Assembly: GCF_900109735.1 (NCBI RefSeq)
Contig: NZ_FOAS01000009.1
Span: 62,001-126,000, forward strand
Direction: 5' to 3'
Length of the DNA stretch: 64,000 nt
DNA from: Atopomonas hussainii
GTDB taxonomy: Bacteria; Pseudomonadota; Gammaproteobacteria; Pseudomonadales; Pseudomonadaceae
How positions within the stretch are numbered: the first letter of the stretch is position 1; every line of letters starts with the position of its first letter. The notes under the pieces were generated by a model. It made no database searches. It was given only the letters and a program-made list of their open reading frames with translations, and was not told the DNA's origin. This document shows, in pieces, positions 1-8,377 of this stretch. A program made the translations under genes and the position numbers.

Positions 1-562
1 GCCCTTGTGTTGGATGCTTGATGCGCAGGTCGAGTTTGCCGTCGGCGTTCCAGTCACCTTGTGTGACGGTCACGCCATTGCTGGCAGCCAGCTCTATGCC
101 TAGCCCCTGCGCGCTTTGTGTTGCAAGCAGTCCTTGGCTTTGTGGGTTGCCACTGACAATGAGTAAATCACTGCCTGCTTGCTGTGGCTGCATGATTAGG
201 TCGGCCAAACCATCGCCATTCACATCGCCAGTCTGCAACTGATACGCCAATGGCTGCCAGTTGACCTTGTTGAGCTCGCTTAATGGTGGGTTGTAGAGAT
301 GGCTGTAGCCCGCGCCATTCTTTAGTAGCACCACTGGCGGAAAGGGTGCTTTGAGAGGAATTGCTGCGGGTAACTCAAGGCCGATCAGGGCAAAACCGTC
401 ACGTGGCTTTAAGTAGATGTCGGGCTGACCATCGCCGTTGTAGTCCCCGGTTAATGCTTGAACGCGGGCGGTATTCCATTGCGCAGCATAACTTGGCGTG
501 GAAAGGGCAAATGTGGCGGTGGCGAGAATAGGCAGCGCCAGACGCAGAGCGTGACGGTTCAT
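1..562 (-). CDS. Exported FG-GAP/VCBS repeat protein (N-terminal part, runs off the window)
   Basis: Reading leftward from an ATG at 562, the frame stays open to the window edge (187 codons). The first 26 or so residues form a signal peptide ending near SYAAQW. Three calcium-binding DxDxDG-type loops follow: DYNGDGQPD, DVNGDGLAD and DWNADGKLD, the hallmark of FG-GAP/VCBS beta-propeller blades. Such blades occur at the start of large secreted or surface proteins, including SpvB/TcdB- and RHS-like toxins, and also in plain adhesin-like proteins. The C-terminal part that would decide between these lies outside the window, so the function is open. The motifs and signal peptide are seen directly; export is inferred. 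Confidence 0.8.
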   Translation of the reverse strand, partial: MNRHALRLALPILATATFALSTPSYAAQWNTARVQALTGDYNGDGQPDIYLKPRDGFALIGLELPAAIPLKAPFPPVVLLKNGAGYSHLYNPPLSELNKVNWQPLAYQLQTGDVNGDGLADLIMQPQQAGSDLLIVSGNPQSQGLLATQSAQGLGIELAASNGVTVTQGDWNADGKLDLRIKHPTQG

Positions 563-694
563 GCAGTCCCTTGCTTGAAAGTGGATTCTTGCAGGGTTTT
601 AGCAATAAGAGCTCTGTTTGGCTATATGCTTATAGCTAAATATACAAAATCAGCCTCGCGCCATACCTTGGTTGGGCCTTTGGTTTTGTGTGAG

Positions 695-1183
695 TTAGCG
701 CAGTTCTTGGCTGCTTTTAGTGCAAAACCGATTGGCTTGATCGGCGCTGCTTAAGTAACCGAAATCGCGGCTGCAGGCGGCGAAGCTGTTGTAGGGCTTG
801 AGCGTGAGGCGCTGGCGGTCGATGTGCACGAGGTAGGATTTTCGGTAGTCGCGCCGCTCTTCCCAGCTGCTAATGCTTTGCGTGCTGGTGGCGCAGCGGT
901 ATTGGATGTGGGCGGAAAAGCCTTGAATCAGGTCGCGGCGAAAGACGTGGAAGTAATGCGGCCAGTCGCCTTGTTGGCCAGACTGCCAAGCGGCGTTGCA
1001 CTGATCCAAGCTGGTCACGGCGTCTTCGTGGAGGAAGATGCTGTAGCTCATATTGCTGCCATCGAGTTTGAGTTGGCCGATGAGGTAGATCGGCTCGCTG
1101 CGGTCGGCTGGCGGTTCTTCCACGGCGAACGCGGTAGCGCTAAGGCAGGTGCAGAGCAGCGAGATGGCAAGGTGCTTAAGCAT
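695..1183 (-). CDS. Small exported protein of unknown function
   Basis: This 162-residue protein starts with a clear signal peptide (MLKHLAISLLCTCLSATAFA) with cleavage expected before VEEPP. The mature part has several cysteines (in DQCNAAW, YRCATST, AACSRD and RFCTKS), consistent with disulfides in the periplasm. No known domain is recognised. It lies on the same strand as rsmE upstream, 63 bases after the rsmE stop, so it may share that transcript. A long reading frame on the opposite strand (824-1222) is a shadow. Confidence 0.65.
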   Translation of the reverse strand: MLKHLAISLLCTCLSATAFAVEEPPADRSEPIYLIGQLKLDGSNMSYSIFLHEDAVTSLDQCNAAWQSGQQGDWPHYFHVFRRDLIQGFSAHIQYRCATSTQSISSWEERRDYRKSYLVHIDRQRLTLKPYNSFAACSRDFGYLSSADQANRFCTKSSQELR

Positions 1184-1246
1184 GGGGTGACCTGTGTTTT
1201 TTGCGCCAGAGTAGCAAAGTAGTCGTGCGGTGACCTTGATGGTGTT

Positions 1247-1969
1247 TTAAAAATCACCCCACAGTTGCTGCGCCAAGCTGAGGGCGACAATCGGCGCGGT
1301 TTCGGTGCGAAGCACGCGTGGGCCGAAACAGGCTTGGGTGAAGCCAGCGGCGCAGGCAGCGTTCACTTCGGCGTCGGTGAGGCCGCCTTCAGGGCCGATC
1401 AGTAAGGCCAAACGCTGCGGCTTAGCGAGGCTAGCAATCGGCTGGGCGTGCTCGGGGTGCAGCACTAAACGCAGGTCTTCGTCGCGTTCGGCTTGCCAGT
1501 CGGCCAGTGCTTGCGGAGCGAGGATTTCTGGCACGCTGGAGCGGCCGCATTGCTCGCAGGCGCTGATTGCCACTTGCTGCCAGTGTTGCAGGCGTTTGTC
1601 TTGGCGCTCGTCCGAGAGGCGTACTTCACAGCGTTCGCTAAACAGCGGGGTGATGCGATTGACGCCCAGCTCAGTGGCCTTCTGGATCGCCCAATCCATG
1701 CGCTCGCCGCGCGACAGTACTTGGCCCAAGTGCACGTGCAACGGTGAGTCCGGCTGGCCGGTGAACTGCTCGTTAAGGTCGGCCTGCACGGCCTTCTTGC
1801 TCACCTCGCTGAGCACACCGCGAAACTCCTGCCCGCTGCCGTCAAACAACTGCACCGCATCGCCCGTTTTTAAGCGCAACACTTTAGCCATGTAGTGCGC
1901 CGTGGCTTCCGGCAGCGTTTGCTCGCCGAGGTGTAGGGCTTGGGCAATATAAAAACGGGACAAACGCAT
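1247..1969 (-). CDS. rsmE: 16S rRNA (uracil1498-N3)-methyltransferase
   Basis: RsmE methylates N3 of U1498 in 16S rRNA within the assembled 30S subunit, using S-adenosylmethionine. The 240-residue protein begins MRLSRFYIAQ with a PUA-like N-terminal domain. It carries the SPOUT-fold knot motifs LIGPEGGLTDAEV and LRTETAPIVAL near the C-terminus that bind the cofactor. Length matches the family. It lies downstream of bioA on the same strand, the same neighbour pair as PA0419/PA0420 in P. aeruginosa. A 143-bp repeat separates the two genes here. Confidence 0.95.
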   Translation of the reverse strand: MRLSRFYIAQALHLGEQTLPEATAHYMAKVLRLKTGDAVQLFDGSGQEFRGVLSEVSKKAVQADLNEQFTGQPDSPLHVHLGQVLSRGERMDWAIQKATELGVNRITPLFSERCEVRLSDERQDKRLQHWQQVAISACEQCGRSSVPEILAPQALADWQAERDEDLRLVLHPEHAQPIASLAKPQRLALLIGPEGGLTDAEVNAACAAGFTQACFGPRVLRTETAPIVALSLAQQLWGDF

Positions 1970-2050
1970 GATGCAGGCTCGCGGTGTGGGGTGGGCAGTT
2001 TACCTGTGCCTTTTAGACTAGGTAACCGCCGTTGAAAGCGCTTTGGATCT

Positions 2051-2193
2051 AGGAGGCGCTGATTTAATCGGCGAACAGCCCCAGCACAAGGCGTACGGCG
2101 CGCAGCAAGCGAGACACACCGTTTGGTAGACGAGCTTGTGAGCACCGCACAACGCGGTGATGGGGCTGTGCAGCCATTAAAGCAGTGCTTCCT
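2051..2193. repeat. 143-bp dispersed repeat with terminal inverted repeats, copy 1
   Basis: The ends are imperfect inverted repeats: AGGAGGCGCTGATTTAA at the left and, read on the other strand from the right end, AGGAAGCACTGCTTTAA (14 of 17 match). A second copy of exactly the same length lies at 28143-28285; ungapped comparison by eye gives about 110 of 143 identical positions. The right end overlaps the stop codon of bioA. No transposase gene is inside, so it looks like a MITE-type non-autonomous element. No clear target duplication could be identified. Confidence 0.8.
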
Positions 2194-3599
2194 CAACCGG
2201 GATGAGTGAAATCGGGGTAGAGATCCGCATCCACACTCACGCTAACTTTCTGTGAAGTAGCCTTGTCGATGCCCTCGGTGGCCACTTCGGCCAAGAAGTC
2301 GATTTGCTCTTCGCTGATCACATACGGCGGCAGGAAGTACACCACGTTGCCCAGCGGGCGCAGCAGGGCGCCACGGCTGAGGGCGTGCTGGTAGACGGCG
2401 AGGCCGCGGCGTTCTTGCCACGGGAAGGCGGTCTTGCTGGCTTTGTCCTGGACCATTTCCATGGCGATGGCCATGCCCATTTGGCGTACTTCGCTGATGT
2501 GCGGGTGGTCTTTGAGGTGCGCGGTGCTGCTGGCCATGCGCGCGGCGAGCTTTTTGTTGGCGTTGATCACGTCATCGTCGCGGAAGATGTCCAGCGTGGC
2601 CAACGCCGCGGCGCAGGCCAGCGGGTTGCCGGTGTAGCTGTGCGAATGCAAAAAGCCGCGCAGGGTGTCGTATTCGTCGTAAAACGCTTGGTACACAGTA
2701 TCGGTAGTCAGGCAGGCGGCCAGCGGTAAGTAGCCGCCGGTTAGTGCCTTGGATAAACACATAAAGTCTGGCGTGATGCCCGCTTGCTCGCAGGCGAACA
2801 TAGTGCCGGTGCGGCCAAAGCCGACGGCGATTTCGTCGGCAATCAGGTGCACGCCGTAGCGGTCGCAGGCTTGGCGCAGCAGGGTGAGGTAGATCGGGTC
2901 GTACATGCGCATGCCGCACGCGCCTTGCAGCAGTGGTTCGACGATCACTGCGGCCACTTCGTGGTGATACTCGGCCAGCGCTTGTTCCATGTGCGCAAAC
3001 ATAGTGCGCGAATGCTCGGCCCAGCTCACGCCCTCGGGGCGCAGGTAGCAGTCGGGGCTGGGCACCTTGATGGTGTCCATTAGCAGCGGTTTGTAGGTGT
3101 CGGTAAACAGCGCCACATCACCCACCGACATGGCCGCCACGGTTTCGCCGTGGTAGCTGTTGCTTAAGGTGATAAAGCGTTTTTTCTCGGCTTTGCCGCT
3201 GTTGCGCCAGAAGTGGTAGCTCATCTTCAGCGCCACTTCGATGCACGACGAGCCGTTATCGGCGTAGAACACCCGGTTCAGCCCCGGCGGGGTGATTTCT
3301 ACCAAGCGCTCGGACAGTTCAATCACCGGCTGATGGCCAAAGCCAGCCAAGATCACGTGTTCCAGCTGGTCGAGCTGGTCTTTGATGCGCTGGTTAATGC
3401 GCGGGTTGGCGTGGCCAAAGGCATTCACCCACCACGAGCTCACGGCATCCAGATAGCGCTTGCCGTCGAAGTCCTCCAGCCACACGCCGTCGCCGCGCTT
3501 GATGGGGATCACGGGCAGGGTCTCGTGATCTTTCATCTGCGTGCAGGGGTGCCAGAGCACGGCGAGGTCGCGCTGCATCCACTGGTCGTTCAGGCTCAT
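2193..3599 (-). CDS. bioA: Adenosylmethionine-8-amino-7-oxononanoate aminotransferase (biotin synthesis)
   Basis: BioA is a PLP enzyme that converts 7-keto-8-aminopelargonate to 7,8-diaminopelargonate with S-adenosylmethionine as amino donor. Class III aminotransferase motifs are visible: WHPCTQM near the start, DAVSSWWVNAFGH, YADNGSSCIEVALKM, IADEIAVGFGRTGTMFACE, and the PLP lysine in CLSKALTGGYLP. The start chosen is MSLNDQWMQ, which has GGAG just upstream; the open frame extends 10 codons further. The last residues (FTHPG) and the TGA stop coincide with the end of the 143-bp repeat, so the C-terminus was probably set by that insertion. The other bio genes are not in the window. Confidence 0.95.
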   Translation of the reverse strand: MSLNDQWMQRDLAVLWHPCTQMKDHETLPVIPIKRGDGVWLEDFDGKRYLDAVSSWWVNAFGHANPRINQRIKDQLDQLEHVILAGFGHQPVIELSERLVEITPPGLNRVFYADNGSSCIEVALKMSYHFWRNSGKAEKKRFITLSNSYHGETVAAMSVGDVALFTDTYKPLLMDTIKVPSPDCYLRPEGVSWAEHSRTMFAHMEQALAEYHHEVAAVIVEPLLQGACGMRMYDPIYLTLLRQACDRYGVHLIADEIAVGFGRTGTMFACEQAGITPDFMCLSKALTGGYLPLAACLTTDTVYQAFYDEYDTLRGFLHSHSYTGNPLACAAALATLDIFRDDDVINANKKLAARMASSTAHLKDHPHISEVRQMGMAIAMEMVQDKASKTAFPWQERRGLAVYQHALSRGALLRPLGNVVYFLPPYVISEEQIDFLAEVATEGIDKATSQKVSVSVDADLYPDFTHPG

Positions 3600-3747
3600 G
3601 GGGGGGCTCCATCGGTGCATGTGCTTCACAGCCTATGCAATCGGCGCTGTGCTGGCCAGCCTAAGCCATTGATCAGACTGTGAAACCTGCGGCTGCTAAG
3701 GTCGCACGGCTGCAGTATGCTGAGCACAGTAAAACGGGGGAGCGGTG

Positions 3748-5109
3748 ATGGTGCGGGCATCTTGGGGTTGGTTAGTCGCGGCATGCTTAGCTGTGCCGAT
3801 GGCGCAGGCCGCTAATAAACCTAGCGCGATTGTGGTCGGCGCCGGTTTGGCGGGGCTGTCTAGCGCTTACGAGCTGGAAAAGGCCGGTTGGCAGGTCACC
3901 GTGCTTGAAGCGCGAGACGAAGTGGGGGGCCGCAGCGGCCCGCAAAGCGGCGAGTGGATTGGCTCGAAAAGCGCCATGCCAGTGCTGCATAACTACATCG
4001 ACCTGTTCAAATTGAGCACCCACAAGGCGCCCGGCGAAGTGCAGCGCCCAGCGTTTTTGGTCAATGGCCAATACCTCACCGAAAGTGAGCTGGCCAAACA
4101 GCTGCCGCGCGATGCGCAAGCCATCGACAAGGTGCGTGCTGAATTAGCAACGCTGGCGCAGAAAATCACCGACCCGAGTAACCCAGCGCCTGACCGCGAT
4201 TTACTCACCCTCGACCAAACCACCGTGGCGCGCTGGCTGGATGGCCAAGGTTTGCCGCCTACTGCGCGCGCCCTAGTTAACCAAATGCTGCGCTCGCGCT
4301 TTGACGAGCCCAGCCGCATTTCGCTGCTGTATTTGCTGCAGCAGTACAGCGTGTATCAGCAGATTGGCGAGAGCGAACGCCGCGCCGCGCGCCTAAACGG
4401 CGGCTCGGGTGTGTTGGCGCAAGCCTTTGCCAAGCGCGTGAGGCAGATCAAGACCGGTCAGTGGGTGTCGCGCGTGCAGCAGCAAGGCGAGCACGTAGTG
4501 GTGCAAGCCGGCAAACACGAATACCGCGCCGATTACGTGGTGCTTAGCGTGCCGCTGCCGGCGCTGGGCAAGATCAGCCTTAGCCCGAGCCTCGACCCGC
4601 TGCGCAGCGCGGCGATTAAAGACATCAACTACGGCTGGCGCGACAGCATGCTGCTCAAGTTTAAAAAGCCGGTATGGGGGCAAACGCGTTTGTCTGGCGA
4701 GATCTACAGCGACGAAGGCCTTGGGGTGATCTGGCTGGAGCCGGCGCTGAAGGGCGGGGCGAACTTGATGGTCACTTTGGCCGGCGACAACGCACGTCTG
4801 CTGCAAACCTTGGGCGACCGCCAAGTGGTCGATCAGGTGTTGTTCAAGCTGGATAAACGCTACCCCGGCGCGCGTGCGGCGTTTAAAGGCTACGAAGTGA
4901 CTCGTCCGGGTAAAGATCCGCTGGCGGGCGGTGCGTGGCTGGCTTACGGGCCGGGTGAGATGAGCCGCTACTGGGGCTTGTGGGAAAAGCCCATGGGCCG
5001 GATGTATTTCGCCGGTGAGCACACCGATAAACTGTTCCCTGGCACTCTAGAAGGCGCCCTGCGCAGTGGCCAGCGGGTGGCCCAGCAGTTGCTGTCGGCT
5101 CAGCGCTAG
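3748..5109 (+). CDS. Exported FAD-dependent amine oxidase family protein
   Basis: The protein opens with a signal peptide (MVRASWGWLVAACLAVPMAQA) and then a dinucleotide-binding fold, IVVGAGLAGLSSAYELEKAG, followed by VLEARDEVGGRS. The C-terminal FAD-binding signature MYFAGEHTDKLFPGTLEGAL is intact. This is the layout of flavin monoamine oxidases, which oxidise amines with O2 and release aldehyde, ammonia and peroxide; the substrate here is not evident. It is divergent from bioA, as is PA0421 in P. aeruginosa. A GTG codon precedes the ATG at 3748; the ATG is chosen because it follows a GGGGGAG stretch at suitable spacing. Confidence 0.85.
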   Translation: MVRASWGWLVAACLAVPMAQAANKPSAIVVGAGLAGLSSAYELEKAGWQVTVLEARDEVGGRSGPQSGEWIGSKSAMPVLHNYIDLFKLSTHKAPGEVQRPAFLVNGQYLTESELAKQLPRDAQAIDKVRAELATLAQKITDPSNPAPDRDLLTLDQTTVARWLDGQGLPPTARALVNQMLRSRFDEPSRISLLYLLQQYSVYQQIGESERRAARLNGGSGVLAQAFAKRVRQIKTGQWVSRVQQQGEHVVVQAGKHEYRADYVVLSVPLPALGKISLSPSLDPLRSAAIKDINYGWRDSMLLKFKKPVWGQTRLSGEIYSDEGLGVIWLEPALKGGANLMVTLAGDNARLLQTLGDRQVVDQVLFKLDKRYPGARAAFKGYEVTRPGKDPLAGGAWLAYGPGEMSRYWGLWEKPMGRMYFAGEHTDKLFPGTLEGALRSGQRVAQQLLSAQR

Positions 5110-5145
5110 ACAAGCCCAGAGGTAGGCAACTCAGGGCTAGGCAGC

Positions 5146-5898
5146 TCAGCGATAACGCTGCAGCAATGCCTCACGCTCGCGCTGAAAAGCTTGGCTGTGC
5201 AGGGTTTGCTCAATGCGCTCAATCAGCACGGCAGCCTGTGGATGGCTGCGACGAATACCGACATGAAAAGGGATTTTCGCGTCGGGGATAAAATCCACCG
5301 ACTGCATGGCCAGGTCGCGGGCATAGCCGAAGCCTTTGGCCAGATACACCGCTTGCTCCGGCTGCATGATGGCAAAGTCGCCATCGCGGCGTTTGAGCAG
5401 CAGGTGCATCACTCCGTCGAGCTGATTGGCATACAGACGGTTGATCGACGCGGGCACATTTTGCTCTTCGAACTCGGCGCCCTGCTGAGCAACAAAGATA
5501 AAGCTTTCGAGGTCGGCGAAGCTTTTCGCCGCTTCCAGCTGTGCCCGCTTGGGGTGGTCTTTGTGAAAAATCAGGTAGCCGAAATCTAAGTGATACGCCG
5601 GCGTGGCGGTGAACAGCGCATAGGCTTTACGGCTATCCGAGGGGTAGGTGAGCAGAGCATCTAACTTGCCGCGCTCAACATCATATTGTGCGCGCGCCCA
5701 AGGCAAAACGGTGCCTTGGTATTGCAGCTCTGGGGTTAAGCGCACCACCAGCTCAGCCAATTCGGGAATCAAGCCGCTCGCCACCCCGCCGGCCTGGGTG
5801 CTAATCGGCGGCTCATTGGCGGCAAAGGCAAACTTCAGCACTTCAGCTTGCGCGGGCAGCAGGTAAAGAGCGAGTAGTACTGTCCATAAGATGCGCAT
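5146..5898 (-). CDS. Orphan periplasmic solute-binding protein (SBP_bac_3 type), tandem copy A
   Basis: This 250-residue protein has a signal peptide (MRILWTVLLALYLLPAQA) and the fold pattern of family 3 extracellular solute-binding proteins: FAFAANEPPISTQAGGVASG near the start, GTVLPWARAQYDVERGKLDA, and a C-terminal IPFHVGIRRSHPQAAVLIERI. It is a paralogue of the gene at 5946-6749, with colinear motifs (PWARAQ/PWPRAQ, DALLTYPS/DAFLTYPS, VDFIPDAKIPFH/VDFIPNARIPLH). No permease or ATPase gene is nearby, so uptake is not assured; it may feed a sensor or a distant transporter. The ligand is unknown. Confidence 0.8.
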   Translation of the reverse strand: MRILWTVLLALYLLPAQAEVLKFAFAANEPPISTQAGGVASGLIPELAELVVRLTPELQYQGTVLPWARAQYDVERGKLDALLTYPSDSRKAYALFTATPAYHLDFGYLIFHKDHPKRAQLEAAKSFADLESFIFVAQQGAEFEEQNVPASINRLYANQLDGVMHLLLKRRDGDFAIMQPEQAVYLAKGFGYARDLAMQSVDFIPDAKIPFHVGIRRSHPQAAVLIERIEQTLHSQAFQREREALLQRYR

Positions 5899-5945
5899 GG
5901 CTAAGCAGCCCCCAACAGGTTATTACGCTTTAACTGTAGAACACT

Positions 5946-6749
5946 TTACGGTGCGGTTTGTCGGTAGCGGGCGGTGATGGCCTCGCGCGCTTGGCGAAAG
6001 GCCGCGCTGTTCAGGGTTCGCTCCAGCGCCGCCAGCCACTGCGCGGCTTGCGGCTGTTGCCGGGAGATGCCCAAGTGCAGCGGAATGCGCGCATTGGGGA
6101 TGAAATCGACCGAGCGGTATAACAAGGCTTCGCGGTAACCCAATTGCTGCGCCGAATAGAGTGCTTGCTCGGGTGGCGCGAGGGTGAAGTCGCCATGCCC
6201 ACGACGAAATAACAAGTGATATACACCATCTAAGTGCGTGCTGAGCAAACGCTGGATGCTGTTTGGAATATTGTCGTCGATATATCCCGTGCCGCGCTGA
6301 GCCACTAAGGTCATGCCGGCCAGATCCGCCAGCGATTGCGCCTGCTCCAAGCGCGCCCGCTGCGGGTTGTGCCGGCTATAGATCAGGTAGGACGAATCCA
6401 ACAGATACACCGGGCTTGCGCTAAAGAGCGCATAGCGCTGTCGCTCCGCCGATGGATAGGTCAAAAACGCATCCAGTTCGCCCTGCTCAACTTTCTGCTG
6501 TGCTCGCGGCCAAGGCAGGCCTTCGCCATAAAAGGTGAAGTCGCCGCTGTGCTCAACCAGCCATTGCGCTAACTCAGGAATCAAGCCCTTGAGCGCGCCA
6601 TCTTCGCGCATCGACAAAGGCGGAATGTCATCAGCAAAGCCCATCCGCACGGTTTGTGCGTGTGCGGCGGCACTGACGAGGTACGCCACAAAACACACGG
6701 CGTAAGTGAGGCGATTAAGCAGGCTTGGGCGCAAGGGCGTCTCGATCAT
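5946..6749 (-). CDS. Orphan periplasmic solute-binding protein (SBP_bac_3 type), tandem copy B
   Basis: This 267-residue paralogue of copy A lies upstream of it on the same strand, 47 bases away, probably in the same transcript. A hydrophobic signal region (LTYAVCFVAYLVSAAAHAQT) precedes MGFADDIPPLSMREDGALKG and the conserved EGLPWPRAQQKVEQGELDAF. The N-terminus is longer than in copy A. No transport partner is adjacent. The pair most likely arose by duplication and has since diverged widely. Function beyond ligand binding cannot be assigned. Confidence 0.8.
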   Translation of the reverse strand: MIETPLRPSLLNRLTYAVCFVAYLVSAAAHAQTVRMGFADDIPPLSMREDGALKGLIPELAQWLVEHSGDFTFYGEGLPWPRAQQKVEQGELDAFLTYPSAERQRYALFSASPVYLLDSSYLIYSRHNPQRARLEQAQSLADLAGMTLVAQRGTGYIDDNIPNSIQRLLSTHLDGVYHLLFRRGHGDFTLAPPEQALYSAQQLGYREALLYRSVDFIPNARIPLHLGISRQQPQAAQWLAALERTLNSAAFRQAREAITARYRQTAP

Positions 6750-6960
6750 CGGTTAGTGACAGGCTGAAGCTCAGACAGCGTAGCAGGCCTTTGGGCGTCG
6801 TTCTTAGTCCCGGCTGTGCAACTTTACGCCGGCCTTGGCGTCACACAGGCAGTCCAGTAAATCGCGATGCATCTAAAAAGCTGATGCTTTTGACGTTATT
6901 TTTGCGCTTTTAATCAGTTTTGTAAGGGCTATGCTCAGTCTCGTTAAATGAGGAAAGACG

Positions 6961-7515
6961 ATGGCACTGAAAAACACCGCAGACCGTTATGGCTGGTTGA
7001 GCATCACCTTGCACTGGTTGGTGGCCGTGGTGGTGATCGGCATGTTTGCTTGGGGCCTGTGGATGATGGATCTGGGTTATTACGACCCGTGGCGTAAAGA
7101 CGCCCCCGAGCTGCACAAAAGCGTGGGCCTGTGTTTGTTCGCTGTGATGCTGCTGCGCTTGGCGTGGCGCCTGTTCACCCCGCAGCCGCAGCCGTTGGCC
7201 AGCCATTCGGCACTGGTCAAATTGGCGGCTAAAGGTGGGCATATCGCCCTGTATGTGCTGCTGTTTGCGCTGATGATCAGCGGCTATCTGATCAGCACGG
7301 CCGATGGTCGCGGCATTGAGGTCTTTGGCCTGTTCACGGTGCCTGCGCTGCTCAGCGGTTTGCCGCAACAAGAAGATATTGCTGGTTGGCTGCACGAAGT
7401 ACTGGCCTGGGGCTTGATCGCTCTGGTCAGTGTGCATGCGCTGGCCGCGGTAAAACACCATGTGATTGATCGTGATGCCACGCTGCGCCGCATGCTCGGC
7501 GGACGTGGCCAATAA
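6961..7515 (+). CDS. Cytochrome b561 family membrane protein
   Basis: Cytochrome b561 proteins are four-helix di-heme b electron carriers of the inner membrane. The 184-residue protein shows four hydrophobic segments, with histidines placed as expected for heme ligands: [13 protein letters not shown] in helix 1, [11 protein letters not shown] in helix 2, [17 protein letters not shown] in helix 3, and [10 protein letters not shown] in helix 4. It ends 22 bases before the YceI gene and is probably co-transcribed with it, a pairing common in proteobacteria (PA0422/PA0423 in P. aeruginosa). A GAGG sequence lies upstream of the ATG. Confidence 0.88.
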   Translation: MALKNTADRYGWLSITLHWLVAVVVIGMFAWGLWMMDLGYYDPWRKDAPELHKSVGLCLFAVMLLRLAWRLFTPQPQPLASHSALVKLAAKGGHIALYVLLFALMISGYLISTADGRGIEVFGLFTVPALLSGLPQQEDIAGWLHEVLAWGLIALVSVHALAAVKHHVIDRDATLRRMLGGRGQ

Positions 7516-7537
7516 CAACCCCGAAGGAGAACCCTCC

Positions 7538-8113
7538 ATGTTGAAGAAAACCTTTGCTGCTTTGGCGCTGAGCGCCGCGGTGATCGTCCCGCAGGCGCTG
7601 GCCGCCGACTACGTGATCGACAAAAAAGGCCAGCACGCCTTTATCAACTTCAAGATCAGCCACCTAGGCTACAGCTGGCTATACGGCACGTTTAACGACT
7701 TCGATGGCACCTTCAGTTACGACGAAGCGGCGCCAGAAGCCAGCAAAGTGCAGGTCACCATCAACACCGCCAGCGTCGACTCCAACCATGCCGAACGCGA
7801 CAAGCACCTGCGCAGTGGCGACTTCCTGAATGTGGACAAGCACCCGCAGGCCAGCTTTGTGTCGACTGGCGTGGCGATGACCGGCGAGAAAACCGCCGAC
7901 ATCAGCGGCGACCTGACCTTGAACGGCGTGACCAAGCCGGTGGTGATCAAAGCAGCGTTGACCGGCATGGGCCAAGACCCGTGGGGCGGCTATCGTGCCG
8001 GTTTCGAAGGCACCACCACGTTAAAGCTGAAAGACTTCGACATCGCCATGGACTTAGGCCCCGCTTCGCAAGAAGTGCAGCTGATTCTGTCGGTTGAGGG
8101 CGTGCGTCAGTAA
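7538..8113 (+). CDS. YceI family periplasmic protein
   Basis: YceI proteins are exported lipocalin-like beta-barrels that bind long isoprenoid or lipid ligands. The 191-residue protein starts [22 protein letters not shown] (signal peptide) and continues [30 protein letters not shown], with the family's [18 protein letters not shown] motif in the middle. The P. aeruginosa orthologue in this position (PA0423) has been described as the small protease PasP; whether that activity is conserved cannot be judged here. The ATG at 7538 follows GAAGGAGA. A strong terminator follows the stop codon. Confidence 0.9.
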   Translation: MLKKTFAALALSAAVIVPQALAADYVIDKKGQHAFINFKISHLGYSWLYGTFNDFDGTFSYDEAAPEASKVQVTINTASVDSNHAERDKHLRSGDFLNVDKHPQASFVSTGVAMTGEKTADISGDLTLNGVTKPVVIKAALTGMGQDPWGGYRAGFEGTTTLKLKDFDIAMDLGPASQEVQLILSVEGVRQ

Positions 8114-8134
8114 GCACGACGCCGCAAGGTAAAA

Positions 8135-8173
8135 AACGGCCCCGCGTCAGCTTGCTGCGCGGGGCCGTTTTAT
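8135..8173 (+). terminator. Rho-independent terminator after the YceI gene
   Basis: A 12-bp GC-rich stem, AACGGCCCCGCG paired with CGCGGGGCCGTT, closes an 11-base loop and is followed by TTATT. It lies 22 bases after the YceI stop codon and separates that transcription unit from purE. Confidence 0.9.
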
Positions 8174-8237
8174 TGTGGCCGCAGATGGATTGCACGGGCA
8201 GGCGTCCGTCGGCACTGCCCTGTACGCCGTTTGTGGG

Positions 8238-8243
8238 TATAAT
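8238..8243 (+). promoter_or_regulatory. Probable purE promoter (-10 element)
   Basis: A perfect TATAAT lies 134 bases before the purE start codon, preceded by TGTGGG. No good -35 hexamer is found at 16-18 bases, so activity would lean on the -10 box. The position leaves a leader of roughly 125 bases that contains the hairpins listed separately. Confidence 0.55.
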
Positions 8244-8278
8244 CGCCGCTTAACGCGTGGCGGCCGCCGCGCGCCGGG

Positions 8279-8359
8279 CAAGCCACGAACGGCCGGAAGC
8301 ACGCGATTGATTTCCGGTGACGCCGTGGCTTGTTGACTTTCTAGCGCCCCGCGGGCGCC
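8279..8359 (+). promoter_or_regulatory. Hairpin-rich purE leader
   Basis: Between the TATAAT and purE the leader holds nested inverted repeats. A perfect 9-bp outer stem pairs CAAGCCACG (8279-8287) with CGTGGCTTG (8324-8332). It encloses a 6-bp stem CCGGAA (8293-8298) with TTCCGG (8312-8317). A separate hairpin follows at 8344-8359, just upstream of the ribosome-binding region AAGAGG. There is no T-run, so control of translation or RNA stability is likelier than attenuation. It matches no riboswitch class that I recognise. Confidence 0.5.
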
Positions 8360-8377
8360 CAGCAAGAGGCCTACGTA

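Noticed and set aside
1305-1895. A 196-codon plus-strand frame
   Set aside because: It is antisense to rsmE with no recognisable features.
4393-5022. A 209-codon minus-strand frame
   Set aside because: It is antisense to the flavin amine oxidase, which has intact FAD motifs.
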